Below are positions 53,265 to 64,000 of a stretch of 64,000 bases of DNA, piece after piece. Below the pieces are notes generated by a model, which was given only the letters and a program-made list of their open reading frames with translations, was not told the origin of the DNA and made no database searches. Each line of letters starts with the position of its first letter. Positions within the stretch are counted from its first letter, which is position 1. Origin of the DNA: Gracilaria gracilis (lineage: Eukaryota; Rhodophyta; Florideophyceae; Gracilariales; Gracilariaceae); the NCBI GenBank assembly GCA_030374805.1, contig JARGSG010000207.1:310001-374000 (forward strand). Direction: 5' to 3'. The position numbers and the translations under genes are program-made.

Positions 53265-54317
53265 TTAGCAGTCGGAACACTCCGAGTTCTTGTTCATTAG
53301 CTGCAGCACGCCGCGGAGCAGCATGGCGCCGCCGAGTGTGCACACGCACACGCACAGTGCCACACCCTTTGGGTTTCTTTTCATCCCGTTCAGTTTGCGC
53401 GTCACCCGCTCTACTGCCCATCTTGCGGACAGAGGGAGGCACCGCTTGCGCCCGCTGTTGGTGCTTGTTCTTCGTAATGAGTTTGTGTTCACGCTGCCTC
53501 CGACTGCGTCGCCGCTGTCGTCCTTTGCGCCGCCGTCTCGTTGCTTGTTGCTTCGCTTGTGCCCCGCGTCGCTCTGCTCTTCAATCATCACCTTTTTGAT
53601 TGTCTTCCTTTCGAGAATGTGTCGTTGCTCCTCCACTTCCGTCCGTAGGTATTCAATCGTCACCTCTGCGTTCCTGAACCGAGCATCCTTGCGCTTCCCG
53701 TCTCGACGAAGCTCTTCGTTCTCCGTCTTGAGTACTTCTAAACGCGTTTGCTGCATTCGCACCAGCTTCTTCAACATCAGGTTCTTCGAGTGCATTGTTT
53801 CCATCATGCGTGATATGTCGCTCATCAGCAGCGGGTTTTCGTTCTCAACCTCCTCGCTTGCCCCCGACCCCGGCGTTTCGTCAGACTCTGTGCACCAGCT
53901 TCTGGCCGCGTTGTTGTGTCCGCCATCACCGCCTTCTGTCTCGTTCGCTTTCGAGCCTGCCATTAGCTTTGTCACTGCTTGACGCTCATTGCCTTCCTTT
54001 GCGGACGTCGAAGCAGCCGCCGACGCCGATGCAGAAGCTGACGCCGAGGTGATGTCAACCAGAACCCGTTCGTTGCTTCTCATCTTCTCACTCGTGCCGC
54101 CATCGAATGCAGACATGGTCTCAGCCGTGTATTGCCGCTGATTCTTTACTTGTACACTCGCAAACGCGCTCCCAGCTTTGCGACGCGACGACGCCGTTTC
54201 AACCAGTTGGCGAGCTAGAGAAGCCGCCTGATGAACCCAACCCCTCTTGTGCCTGACGATCAAACAGTGCTTTGCGCAAATCGCACCTTGGCGGCACAAT
54301 TCGCTCTTGAGAAACAC
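53265..54317 (-). CDS. Coiled-coil protein with a C-terminal membrane anchor
   Basis: 350 aa; Met68 (MSAFDGGTSEKMRSNERVL, 54116) is a plausible later start. Residues ~165-245 form a coiled coil (NLMLKKLVRMQQTRLEVLKTENEELRRDGKRKDARFRNAEVTIEYLRTEVEEQRHILERK). A basic stretch and one hydrophobic span (GVALCVCVCTLGGAMLLRGVLQLM, ~320-343) end seven residues before the C-terminus. This is the layout of a tail-anchored protein, with the coiled coil facing the cytosol. The middle is Ser/Ala/Glu-rich. No family recognised. An upstream minus-strand frame (54199-54486) could be an earlier exon. Confidence 0.6.
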   Translation of the reverse strand: MFLKSELCRQGAICAKHCLIVRHKRGWVHQAASLARQLVETASSRRKAGSAFASVQVKNQRQYTAETMSAFDGGTSEKMRSNERVLVDITSASASASASAAASTSAKEGNERQAVTKLMAGSKANETEGGDGGHNNAARSWCTESDETPGSGASEEVENENPLLMSDISRMMETMHSKNLMLKKLVRMQQTRLEVLKTENEELRRDGKRKDARFRNAEVTIEYLRTEVEEQRHILERKTIKKVMIEEQSDAGHKRSNKQRDGGAKDDSGDAVGGSVNTNSLRRTSTNSGRKRCLPLSARWAVERVTRKLNGMKRNPKGVALCVCVCTLGGAMLLRGVLQLMNKNSECSDC

Positions 54318-55729
54318 TCAAGTAGTTGGCGCGAATTGCGCGCCACTCGTCTTCAGATAAACACCGTTCTCGCTCGTTGCTGCAGCTGGTTCTGGGGCCC
54401 AGACCAGAATCTGGGCCACTTGCGTGCGCAACTGCCTTTGAAAGAGAGTACTGTTTTTTCATTTCGTCCCAGCGGCCATCTGTCACTTGTTTCTAGCCGT
54501 TACACATGGAAAGTCGCCTCCGCCAGATACTTGGACTCTGCTTGGACTGTTACAGTAGCAAGTGACCCCCTTTTTGCAACTTGCGATCAAAGCAATACTG
54601 TACTGTGTCTACCAACATTACCAACGGTACCTGTCTCTCACAACTCTCTAAGGGCCGTAGATACGGTGCGCAGCTTAGAAGCTGTCGGTGATGAAGGGAC
54701 ATCACTCACGTCACAGATGATGTTTTTAAAGCACTGTTCCTGTTAGTGTTCCTGTTGAAACAGCAACTTGCTCGCGTTACATATGTACAACGGTACACCG
54801 TTCATGGGACAAAACCAAGAGTTCTCTTGCCTTTCCATGGGTTTCACATCTCTTTGTCACAAGAGTTCGCTGCGCAGTTCAATTCATCCGTTGCACTTTT
54901 AGAGCGCCGAACACGTATGCGCCATTCGCATTGATGGAGCCCCAAGAGAAGCCCTTCGCATTATTATTTCAGGGCAATTCCGGTAAAGCTCGTGTCGCAA
55001 ACACTTGTCTCGAGACAAGTAGGGACGCTTTCTGGCCCGTTACATTTTTATAGAAATGAAGTTCTTGCAGGTTCTTGTCGTGTGAGCGAGATTTCAAAAG
55101 CTTTCATATACCGAAGGTACTATGCTTCTTGATGACTCCAAAGTTACCTGAGGAAAAGGTCCTGAGATTTCCATATGCGGCTGCACCCAATGCCAGCAAT
55201 CATAAAAAGTCGTAGTCCCCGATGGCACAGCCCACTCCCGAGGGTTTGAGTGTTTGCGGCCTTGCAGAACGATCTCCTTATCCTGGACTGTGTTCCGTGA
55301 AGCTTAGATGCCTACCCACTCTTGAAGACCAACTTCTTGATTATTCTCCTCTTCTTCCTGCAATCGCGTAAGCGAATCCTAGTTATTGCTCTGAACACCT
55401 TCGCATCAAACCAGTCCATTGTAGACCTTCCCTCTCTAGACAGTTCTTGATTACACTTGGTTACAGTTCGAAAGACCATACTCACGTCAATAGGCCTTCA
55501 CACACAGCCTGAGAGGATTGCAGTTTGGCTTCCTAATCGAGAATCCTTAAGACTTGAGGGCTCTCAGATATCGTTATCGTTTGAATGCTACTCTGCGGTT
55601 CGCAAATCCCCTACTTTGTCTGAAAGGAGAAGGGAAGACACCAGAGCACATTAGTTTCTCAGATCAATGCGTGCAGCCGTAGTACGACTCTACTCGTTGG
55701 AGCTCCGTGCTGGGGGCGTATTTCAGCTC
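54318..55729. other. Intergenic, no clear gene
   Basis: No supported gene in 54.5-55.7 kb. Holds TACCAACATTACCAACGGTACC (54606-54630) and ATACCGAAGGTAC (about 55110). Confidence 0.45.
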
Positions 55730-56942
55730 TTATCCTCGTCGATCCCGATGGCTGTTTTCGTCTTCGATATCAGGCCTAGGATCAACGTGATAACGGCGTC
55801 GACGAGCCCCATGACCTCCAGTATTCTTCGCGGGCACATTAATCCTAATATTGGCGGTAGGGGAGCGGTTTGTGGCAAAATTAAACAGTGGATCTCCAGG
55901 AGTCGGTATCCTTCTTGCCGCAGAGGTTGAGCCTTCGTCACGGTTGCCGTGATCTCGGTCATTATAATCTCTGGATGTTCTGCGATGCTCTCGGGCAGTC
56001 TGTGACCCTCTGACACTTCTCTCGACTTGTTCGTCATTCATTCTGTAACTTTCATTTCCATCCCTCCCAGACATATTGCCGCTAACCCCATGAGTGTTCA
56101 CTTCAAACTCACTTCCTGGAACGGCATCCACTTCGAACTCGTTTGAGTCTCGTATGCCACGGAGATCAACTTCAAGGCGTCTATGAACTTGACGAAGTTC
56201 GTTGTACAGTTCGGTGAGTTTCCTCATGGACCTGTCGAAACACTTGTTAGTCAGGAACTGTGGTTATGTTTGATGCAACCAGGAAGGATTCCGTACCTCG
56301 CCTTTTGAGCATACCTCGCTTCGAGGTCTGAAACCGTCTTTTGCAATGCTTCCCTTTCATTCTGCAAGGAGTTTTTCTTCAATCGCTCTTCGTTTAGCGC
56401 CTAACATATGGACAGACTGTTTGTTAGAATTCGGATACCAAGCCGAAGCGCAGAAATGGGAATTTGTTAACAAACCCTGGTGAGTTTTGCATTTTGTTCT
56501 TCAAGCTCTACCATTCGTCGTTGGGTGGAGCTGAATTCACGTTCATGCAAAAGAGATTCACTTTGATTCTGTTTCGCCCAAAACTGCAGCCCGAGTTTAA
56601 GCACTTCGCACATTTGCTCCGGCTGAAATCCGTATATCCTGGACCCGGCTTTCTTAATGTCATTAGAGTCTGGCACAAGAATGATTGATCCGATTCCATC
56701 CTTTGGAAGTACGGTGTCGCACAACGGACATGAAAGTTCCTTCTTGAAGGCATCATTACTGCATTTTTGGCCTGTGTGAATGCGGCCGAGGCAACACAGG
56801 AAATCAGTTGGCTGCCTGCAGGGGATGGAATTGAAGAATAACATGCGCGACTGGTATTGAACGTACAGAAGGTATGATGACAAGATTTGGTATAGACGGC
56901 CACCTTTTCAGTGATTTCTTCCCCGCACTTGAGACAATGCAT
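55730..56942 (-). CDS. HEI10: HEI10/CCNB1IP1-like meiotic RING protein, four exons
   Basis: Exons 56942-56867, 56771-56476, 56400-56297 and 56231-55730; introns 56866-56772 (GTACGT..ACAG), 56475-56401 (GTTTGT..TTAG) and 56296-56232 (GTACGG..ACAG). The product is ~325 aa; a Met at 57014 would add 24 residues. Seen: an N-terminal RING MHCLKCGEEITEKVAVYTKSCHHTFCQKCSNDAFKKELSCPLCDTVL, then YGFQPEQMCEVLKLGLQFWAKQNQSE, matching HEI10's L.PE...D...RAL.FW..Q, a coiled coil (ALNEERLKKNSLQNEREALQKTVSDLEARYAQKARSMRKLTELYNELRQVHRRLE) and a disordered Arg/Asn/Asp-rich tail. HEI10 is a SUMO/ubiquitin E3 that accumulates at meiotic crossover sites, so this implies a sexual cycle (inference). Confidence 0.85.
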
Positions 56943-57027
56943 ACTTGTTAGCTGCTCGGGTTGGAACTTGGGTAAGAATCTCAGGTCAACTGCTGAGGAA
57001 TGAAGGAAGCTCAAGAGAAGGAAGTGT

Positions 57028-57396
57028 ATGTTAGGAGGAAATAATCTGATGTTGGTTTGCGAAGTGAATTACTTGTCTCCAGGTGATAAAAGGGTATTTC
57101 GCTTGGTGAACGACATGCATTTTCGTTTGGAAGCCTTTCGAAGCGAGTTGTCAAACGAAATCTGCAGGTCTTGGTTACAGCAAACTAAATCACAAGACAA
57201 CGTGAAACACAGAAGCGCCTTTTTACTTGTTCCTCTACAAGTAGATTTGAAAATGAGCCCTGCGGATGATTCAGAGTCTGCATCGATTGCGTACCTTAAC
57301 CAATGCAACTTTCATGATACCTTCGCATATACCTTCCTGGTAAGGGAATTGTTGAACACAATTGGAATCATAGAGCCAGAACTAGATGCTCCTTGA
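57028..57396 (+). CDS. Small unrecognised protein
   Basis: 122 codons, divergent from the HEI10-like gene with under 90 bp between starts. Composition is protein-like (ICRSWLQQTKSQDNVKHRSAFLLVPLQVDLKMSPADDSESASIAYLNQCNFHDTFAYTFLVRELLNTIGIIEPELDAP), no signal or membrane segment, no recognised family. It may be part of a longer spliced gene. Confidence 0.4.
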   Translation: MLGGNNLMLVCEVNYLSPGDKRVFRLVNDMHFRLEAFRSELSNEICRSWLQQTKSQDNVKHRSAFLLVPLQVDLKMSPADDSESASIAYLNQCNFHDTFAYTFLVRELLNTIGIIEPELDAP

Positions 57397-57869
57397 TTCG
57401 ATTTAAAAACAAATTTACTCCAACACCGGCTCTAAGGGTCATGATGACCTGGGCCAAGCCCCAAGCCAAACGGCCGGCGGTGCATTCTGCTACATTCACA
57501 TCTTCTCCTCGCTCTCAGAGCCCTCCGTCGACGAACACCCAGGCATATATTGAACGCCGGTTTGCTTGTCAACAAGCTTCCAATCCTTCCAGTCCGGGTC
57601 ATCAAGGCATTCCTGATTTGCCACAGAGTCATGGTACACAATCCTATGCGTGTCAGTCATTCTGGAGTCGATTCGAGCCATGTTCAACAGGATAAAGGCA
57701 CTTTCGTCCGCCTCTTCGTCTGTTGTGCTCCCTGCCTCCGACACGGGCTTGATGCCTAACCGCTCGGACAACGGCACCAAGGGCGCTTCATCAGAAGAAG
57801 AGAATGACTTGCTGGACGCTTCGGTTGGTCATCTCGTCTGCAGTAATCTCTAAACGTGGGCAAGCAGCA
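57397..57869. other. Between small gene and transposase; one accessory frame
   Basis: A minus-strand frame of 94 codons (57496-57780; GIKPVSEAGSTTDEEADESAFILLNMARIDSRMTDTHRIVYHDSVANQECLDDPDWKDWKLVDKQTGVQYMPG) looks protein-like and lies directly 3' of the transposase. It could be a second transposon ORF, a frameshifted extension or an exon of another gene. Not resolved. Confidence 0.35.
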
Positions 57870-60152
57870 CTATCGCCAATAAGCCCAACATTCGGGGGGT
57901 GGGTTGCACGGCTTGCAAACAACAAGTTCCTGCTTTGCCTTGCTGCAACACTTCGTCTCTCGTTTGGCTACTGCCTTCTGTCTTTTAGCTTCTCTTTCGG
58001 CTGCTCTTCTTTGCTGGTTCTCCTCACGTGCGCGACGTTTTCTCGCTACCTCCTCTTGCTTGGCCGCCTTTTTGCGCTGCTTTTCTTCCTCTTTTGCTTG
58101 CTTGGCTCTCTGTGCTTCCTTGAACTTCTGTTCTTTCTGCAACACCGCCGCTTCTTTGCGCATCTGCTTTGCTGTTTCCCGTTCTTGGGTTCTACACTCG
58201 TCCTGAATTCGCTTCGCGATGACTTCGGCATGCGTCAGGTACACTGCTGGTGCCCCTTTTGATATCGTTGTTCTGTCCATTGGACGTGCACCGTTACTAA
58301 CTACCTGGGTTTTCGTTGGTGTGCGATTCGCCACAATCTCCAAGACTCTATCTCGGCCCTTCAGGGCTATTTCACGCACCATCTGGAGTCCCGGTGTAAT
58401 GCCTGCCAATGCGGCAACCGCATTCTTGATGTCTTCCCACTCCTTGCGTTCACCCCTACGTTCGGATCTGCGGTGACGGGAATCTGTAAGCAAGCGCTTG
58501 CCATTCCATTTTTCTTCAGCCCAACGCAAAAAGCGGAAGTCCATTGGCCACATCCCTATTGATTCGAAAGCCTTCCTCACCACGGACCCGGTTAAGGCTC
58601 TGAATCCTGCGACGCCAAGTTTTAGCTTGATTCCAAGCTCCCCGAAGTCTACAAAGGCCGTTTTGTTCAAGTGAGCATATGTAGACTTGACGATCTGTTT
58701 GTACTTGCGGTTGATGTTCTGGTCGCAAGCCTGCAGAAAATGCGATGTATGGGCGGGGCTTTGTGCAACTGATATGTTGCCTTTATCTGCGGATTGGAGC
58801 CACTGATACCCGTTTCTCGATTTATGGCCATCTAAGGTCAACAGCATCCTACGGCCTTTCATTATACTTTCCGCATGCCTCTTAATGTGGTCGATCACAA
58901 AGTGTATGTGTTCCTTCACCATGGAACCGTTTTCGGTTCCCAATACAAAGCTGCCTTTCGGAAACTAGTCTTGGCGTGTGAGCCAATGCGGCGCGCCTGT
59001 CTCATCTTTGTAGATTTCTTCGGACAGTGGTTCAAACCACCGAGCCATGGTGTATTTCCCCGCGAAGATAAAGAAAGGTGGCAATACGTGCCCGGATGCT
59101 GGGGCAATAATGACAGCTGTTAAATGCTTTCCTTGACTATCACATGTCAAGCGAAAACCCCCGTGGTGGGTTTCCGCGCTCACAAACCCTTTCTCGGTCT
59201 CACCTTCGCTGATGCAAACCTGCGTCTCATCCATATTCCAGATACAATCTGGGTCGTCCAAGATACCTGGATAATCTTTCTCACACAAACGAAGTGCTTC
59301 GACAAAGGTCTTCACGTGCTCGGGGTACTCCACTGCGATCTTGGAGGCGTCCTTATTCTCCATCTTCCGGAACGTCAGGTCCCTGTGCCTCGCGCGGAAG
59401 CTCCGAACCCAGTCGTCCGTTTGGTAGCCATTTGGAAACCCTTTTCTCCCGTCATTTGCAATGTGTGCTGCTATAGCCTTCAAAGTGTCTTTCGACACTG
59501 CGAAACCATGGTTTGCTACGTCTTTCATTCGCGCTACGATAATATTTTCTTCTTCATAAGAGAGCACGGTGTTTCTTCCTCTGGTTATGTTGTAAAGCGT
59601 GTCGTCGTATGAAACCTTCAGACGTTTGGCTTCCATTAGGTTGTTCTTAATGTTGGATATGGTGCCCAACGACAGCCTTGTCAGCGCTGATATACGGCGG
59701 AAGGGTACGCGTTGTGATAAAAGTTCTACCGCTATTTGATGGTTCTGTCTTATGGCTTGTTCCTTGGCATAACGTTGTTTTTGTTTCTGGGTCTGTCGTG
59801 GCATGGACAGTGTCATTATATTAGTTTTATCGATGAGAGTGGGCGACGGGGCTTGGCCAGAATTAGAGACACGCATCTTGCGCTTCTTATAGGAAGCTGT
59901 TGTTGTGATCTGGCGCCTTTTTTTGTTTGAATTCATGCACTTTCTCTTGTGCTGTTTGAAGACTGTCTTTGTCGCTCTTGGAGCCGCATACAGACGATAG
60001 GAGTTTGAAAATGGCGCGCTTTTGTCACCCGCTGTTATGTGGTGAGGAAGAAGGGGAGGGGACTGGCTTGTTGCCAAGCGGAGCTCAGCTCTCGTAAGGC
60101 TACTATGGGCTACATGGAGCAATTCGCGTAGGGAGCTTTCATTGTTCAACAT
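57870..60152 (-). pseudogene. pogo-like (DDE_1) transposase with one in-frame stop
   Basis: About 760 codons in one frame, interrupted only by TAG at 58965-58967 (..HWLTRQD-stop-FPKGSFVLGTENGSM..). Seen: an N-terminal basic region with QKQRYAKEQAIRQNHQIAVELLSQRVPFRRISALTRLSLGTISNIK (helix-turn-helix), CENP-B-like NGYQTDDWVRSFRARHRDL, and the catalytic Asp residues in WNMDETQV, LLTLDGHKS and ACDQNIN. A long Lys/Arg/Glu coiled coil ends the protein. Cut-and-paste transposase of a DNA transposon. With only one break it is a much younger copy than the one at 3193-4853. No convincing terminal inverted repeats were found by eye. Near the 3' end the plus strand has long shadow frames. Confidence 0.85.
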
Positions 60153-60647
60153 TAGCCTTTGTTCACCTATATCCTTACCGGGAAGGTATATCTATGTAAA
60201 GGGTACCGTTAGTTGGTGTCCACCTGATAGATTTACCGCGTCAGATTCTGCAACCTGCTGACGATCAGGAGATTCCATCTTTGGACGATGGAACGATCAA
60301 AAATCGCTGCGCTCGCTGAGCGGATACCACGAGCCCCCATTTGATAGCCCGCGGCTACCACCGATTCACAAGTGCAACAGCAGTGCCACAACTTGTCACT
60401 GTTTGCGATGTCCACCGACCGTCCCAAACCAAGGGCATCTAGATATGCTTTGCCAAGTCCCCAATCAACGGCAGACTGGAGTCTGTGCCAAGTGCATGTA
60501 CCACCATTCACACATGAAGAGCTTCTTCTTGCGCTCACAACATAGCAAATTCTATGCTACCAATCGCATACATCGCCCACACACTTTCCGTTCTTGTCAA
60601 GCTGCAAGCTTTTCTCTCATAGACACTGATATTGGGCTTCACCGAGA
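60153..60647. other. Intergenic upstream of CNOT9
   Basis: A minus-strand frame of 101 codons at 60233-60538 (AVDWGLGKAYLDALGLGRSVDIANSDKLWHCCCTCESVV..) has protein-like composition but no recognised family; possible small gene, confidence about 0.25. AAGGGTACCGTTAGTTGG near 60197 is another of the short recurrent palindromic motifs. Confidence 0.35.
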
Positions 60648-61607
60648 ATGAACCCTCGAGATCTAAACGCCTCAATGAAAGCTGCGAGTGAGGCCCATGT
60701 GCGAGAGCTCGTCCAGGACCTTACCAAACCGGAAAAGGTGAGTCATCCCCTAATTTCTAACTATGAAAAACAAGAAAGCATCAGCTAACCGCTTCTGGAT
60801 GCGAATGTAAAATTGCAGCGAGAAAATGCTCTGCTCGAGCTCAGCAAGAAGAGGGAAGCAGTCGCTGATCTTGCCCCTAGGTTGTGGTACAGCCTTGGTA
60901 CCATCGCGGCACTTCTCCAAGAGATCATATCAATCTACCCGATGCTAGCCCCTCCGGCTCTTTCAGCACATGCAAGCAACAGGGTTTGCAATGCCCTTGC
61001 CCTTTTGCAATGCGTTGCTTCTCATCCACTGACCCGTACCCACTTTCTCTCTGCACATATTCCGCTGTTCTTGTACCCATTTTTGAATACCGTTTCAAAG
61101 ACAAGACCCTTTGAGTATTTGCGCTTGACATCACTCGGTGTCATTGGTGCGTTGGTGAAGATGGATGCTCCAGATGTCATTAACTTCTTATTGCAAACCG
61201 AAATAATTCCCCTCTGTCTTCGTATAATGGAGACCGGATCAGAGTTGAGTAAGACCGTCGCTACATTCATTGTCCAGAAAATATTATTAGACGACAATGG
61301 CCTGGCGTATATATGCGCAACTCCGGAGAGATTCTATGCTGTTTCCACCGTCTTGAGTAATATGGTAACCGCTCTGGTTGAAGCACCAAGTGCACGACTG
61401 TTGAAGCACGTCATACGTTGCTATCTTCGCCTGTCCGATAATCATCGTGCGAGGGAAGCATTACGCCAATGTCTTCCGGAGCCACTGAACGACGTCACAT
61501 TTGCCACAGTATTGGAAGACGATCCCGCAACGAAAAAATGGCTATTACACTTGCTATATCAGTTAGATCAAGCCCCGCATGTTGGACTGCAAGCAGGTGT
61601 TGTGTAA
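60648..61607 (+). CDS. CNOT9: CCR4-NOT subunit 9 (RCD1), two exons
   Basis: Exon 1 60648-60737 ([30 protein letters not shown]), intron 60738-60818 (GTGAGT..TTGCAG, 81 bp), exon 2 60819-61607. 292 aa, close to the animal protein (299). Seen: the armadillo-repeat core [99 protein letters not shown] and [24 protein letters not shown]. The protein is a scaffold of the CCR4-NOT deadenylase complex in mRNA decay and translational repression. Intact. Confidence 0.97.
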
Positions 61608-61675
61608 TTGTATTGCTATCACTACGAGCATCTGCCCCCCGAAATTCTATGTACTCTTATTGTTCATTAGGATTA

Positions 61676-63668
61676 CTAACTCAATAGTTCATCTAGATTA
61701 ATGCTACTCTGCACAACTTCTGCGCCTTTGGATGAATTAGGCTCTAATGCTTTTAAAGACGATGCTTTCTTATCTTTCTTTTTCTTCTGAGCTGAAGTAG
61801 CACTGCTCAAAGCCATCATTGACAACGCGGCAAATGGATCCACTTCCTCCTCTTCCTCCTTTTCCTGTTCGTCCTCTTTCTCGCTTGAGTCATTCTTGGG
61901 AGCCTCTTCTCTTGTCTCTGCGGTCGTACCTGAATTAGCACTCTGAACTTGCTCTGGACTTTCCCCATGGCCTTGGACAGATGAAGTCTGCTTCGCAACG
62001 CTTTCGAGTTTTGGTGAAGGAGGTGGGGGTTGGTTGTCTGGTGTACCAGGAAACAGCATATGCTCAGACGGCGGAGGTGGTGGAGGAGGTTCATTTGCAG
62101 AGGCGAAAGTCAGGGGTACCTGAACTCCTGCTTGCTGCCCAGTTAAACGCATCGAAGGGACCGCCTTTCCAGATAACCTCAGATTCTGAGGAGACAATGA
62201 TTCAAACGTAGTGAGTCCCAAGCTATCTTCATTCTTGTGCGTGTTAGCTGTGCCTGTTTCGCCCACCGTTTCCAGGGAAGACTTCGGGAATTGAAGGGAG
62301 CTCATGGCCTTCGAAAAAGGCGAAATGTGAGGAGGTGTAGTGGTCGGCTTTGGGGGGCTCTTCCTGTACAGATTGTCAAGAGAAGACGTGAGCGGAGCAT
62401 TCTTCGGGGTCGAACTCGGGTGCGGATTTAAAGAAGTGCTGTGTTCTTTTGATGGGACCGCGGAAGGAAGTGTTCGCTGAAAATCGCCGAAGTTCGCAAA
62501 GTCCGCGAACCCGCGATTTGTCAGTGGTGTTGGGGTTGGCTCAGTCGACGTACCCTTTGCAGTTGAAGAAATCAGCGATTCAGTCGCCATTATCTTAGGG
62601 GCCGACTGTTGGGGAGTCACTGTCGCTGTTGTGATTGGAGCTGATGGCTCATCAAAGTCAAGCAGATCTTTCTGAACCCGTCGCGGTGGTGCGGCACTTT
62701 GTGCTTGATTCATGGATTTTCCATCTTGCAGCAAAACCCAATCTAGCGATCTCTGAAGGTCACCATCTCCAACCTCGATAGCCTTCACAGCTACGTCTTG
62801 AGGGAAGCCCATAGTCAACAGTTGTTTCAAAGTGCTCGCTCGCCCGATCGCACTGGTACCGCCTGTGTTTGGGGTAAATGAGTTCCTAGTGGTAGGGGTC
62901 TGCTGAGACCCCCGCATCGGCTTCACTGGGCGTGAAAATCGACCGCCGTAGCTCATTGACGACGTGCCTGTCTTTCGAACAGTTGGAGCAGAATCATACG
63001 CAGCTTGGCGCGACGCAGACATCGGTTGCGTGGGTCGAGGACCTAACGAACCTGGATTTGGACGCGCTGCTAAACGAGATGATCGGTTTCGACTGACAGT
63101 TTGGCCCCCCAACCCGCCATTCTCAATAGTTATGTATCGCTTATTTTCGTACTTATCGCGTATGAATCGCTCCATTTGCATGGAATCTGAAGAGTGTGGA
63201 CGCCGAAAATCGGGAGGGAGACACGCTTCAAAGTAGTGCGATGCCTTAGCATTACCAAACTTCCTGAAATGCTGAATTTGACTCGGAGTCCATGTGTCAA
63301 GTGTGATGGACCTCACTTGAGAAATATGGGTACCAAGCTTTCTGTGAATGCCACTGCATGTGATACAGATGAAGATGCCGAGATTGGTGGAGGCCCACCT
63401 GGGAGAATGACCTTTGCAATCAGCACATGTTTTGTTTTCCGGGAGAAGCCTAGACGTTGAACATGACATCGTGTCAGCAAATTGTTTTCGCGGGACATAT
63501 TCATGGTGTTCAATGGAGGGTGCAGTGCATGTGGAATGCTTCAAGTGACGAACCGCAATGATTGAGCAAGAAACATGAATAAGGAGGCATGGATGAGAAA
63601 ACTTACATCATCTTGCGGAGTATTGCTTGATGCTCAGCATCAAGCTGAGGGTTTTTTCTCTCGGCCAT
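61676..63668 (-). CDS. SMAP/AGD5-type ArfGAP with UBA domain, two exons
   Basis: Exon 1 63668-63607 (MAERKNPQLDAEHQAILRKM), intron 63606-63450 (GTAAGT..TCTAG, 157 bp), exon 2 63449-61676; 611 aa. The ArfGAP domain follows the splice site: LLPENKTCADCKGHSPRWASTNLGIFICITCSGIHRKLGTHISQVRSITLDTWTP, with CxxC-x16-CxxC and the Arg finger in GIHRKLG. A UBA-like domain follows (STLKQLLTMGFPQDVAVKAIEVGDGDLQRSLDWVL), then LLDFDEP, a clathrin-box-like motif, and a long Pro/Ser-rich tail. It stimulates GTP hydrolysis on Arf in clathrin-coat traffic. The open frame extends upstream into the intron (to 63544) but lacks the family's N-terminus. Confidence 0.92.
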
Positions 63669-64000
63669 GAAGACGATTGCTGGTTTGGAATATGTCAAGG
63701 CTGTATCGCAAAGCGGGCAGTAAACAGAGAGTTTGTCACTTGCGTCGCTACGACAAGGTTTTGTTCACGTTTCCGCGGAACAACCTAGTAAAGATGCGTG
63801 AAGCTGCTACCTGTTTTCTATTAGCGGGAAGTACCTTTGTACATGCCGCCGCATAAATTCATTGTCGAGTGGGCGAAATGAGACGAGCACAGCAGTGCCA
63901 CAGCGTGCCGCGCCTACAGAACCTCCACGCGAAATGCTTGCCAGTTATGCAGGAGTGCCTAGTGACACATTGCCATCTCGAAAGGATAGGGTGACAAAAT
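63669..64000. other. Upstream of the ArfGAP gene
   Basis: No gene seen; expected promoter region. Confidence 0.4.

Noticed and set aside
61816-62211. Antisense and out-of-frame ORFs over the ArfGAP tail
   Set aside because: Shadows of a low-complexity Pro/Ser-rich coding region.

Overview
The window is nuclear DNA of a eukaryote, most likely a red alga (inference). Conserved single-copy housekeeping genes (RBX1, actin, CNOT9, importin-11, APEX2, SMAP-type ArfGAP, HEI10) stand close together on both strands and carry at most a few short GT-AG introns of about 60-160 bp. One gene encodes a cyanobacterial-type DprA-like protein with a possible transit peptide, another a bacterial-type RNase P protein, which points to a plastid-bearing cell. 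No organelle, bacterial or viral genome organisation is seen.

Layout. 1-9.9 kb is a mobile-element cluster. Two tyrosine-recombinase (YR) elements point at each other (YR1 on +, 16-1020; YR2 on -, 6444-7793). Each is followed 3' by a tandem array of ~160-bp units, and each unit holds three hairpins. A decayed pogo-like DDE transposon lies between them. An ORF paralogous to part of a third element, carrying a GCR1_C-like DNA-binding domain, stands head-to-head with YR2. Two more hairpin arrays lie at 9.56-9.93 and 11.4-12.3 kb. A degenerate RING gene (10.3 kb) and an unrecognised gene (13-14.3 kb) follow. At 14.6-17.8 kb a decayed PPR gene is interrupted by ~1.2 kb of foreign GC-rich DNA holding the tail of one gene and the head of a WW-domain gene. 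At 18.4-21.8 kb is a third YR element, again with a tandem array 3' of the recombinase, here a 14-bp minisatellite. 21.8-25.6 kb is AT-rich and apparently gene-free.

From 25.6 kb the window is gene-rich: RBX1, XPNPEP3/ICP55, an RnpA-like protein, small unknown genes, a charged nuclear-type protein, APEX2, actin, the DprA-like protein, a lipoxygenase, importin-11, a CDCA7-type zinc-finger protein, two unknown genes, a HEI10-like meiotic RING protein, a second pogo-like transposon, CNOT9 and an ArfGAP. These are independent housekeeping genes, not an operon.

The strongest candidate for an undescribed system is the YR element family. In two copies a recombinase is followed at a set distance and orientation by an array of imperfect palindromes that share an asymmetric core, and a third copy has a different array of short palindromes in the same place. 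Recombinase recognition sites have this architecture (inverted arms around a directional core). That link is inference from sequence pattern only.
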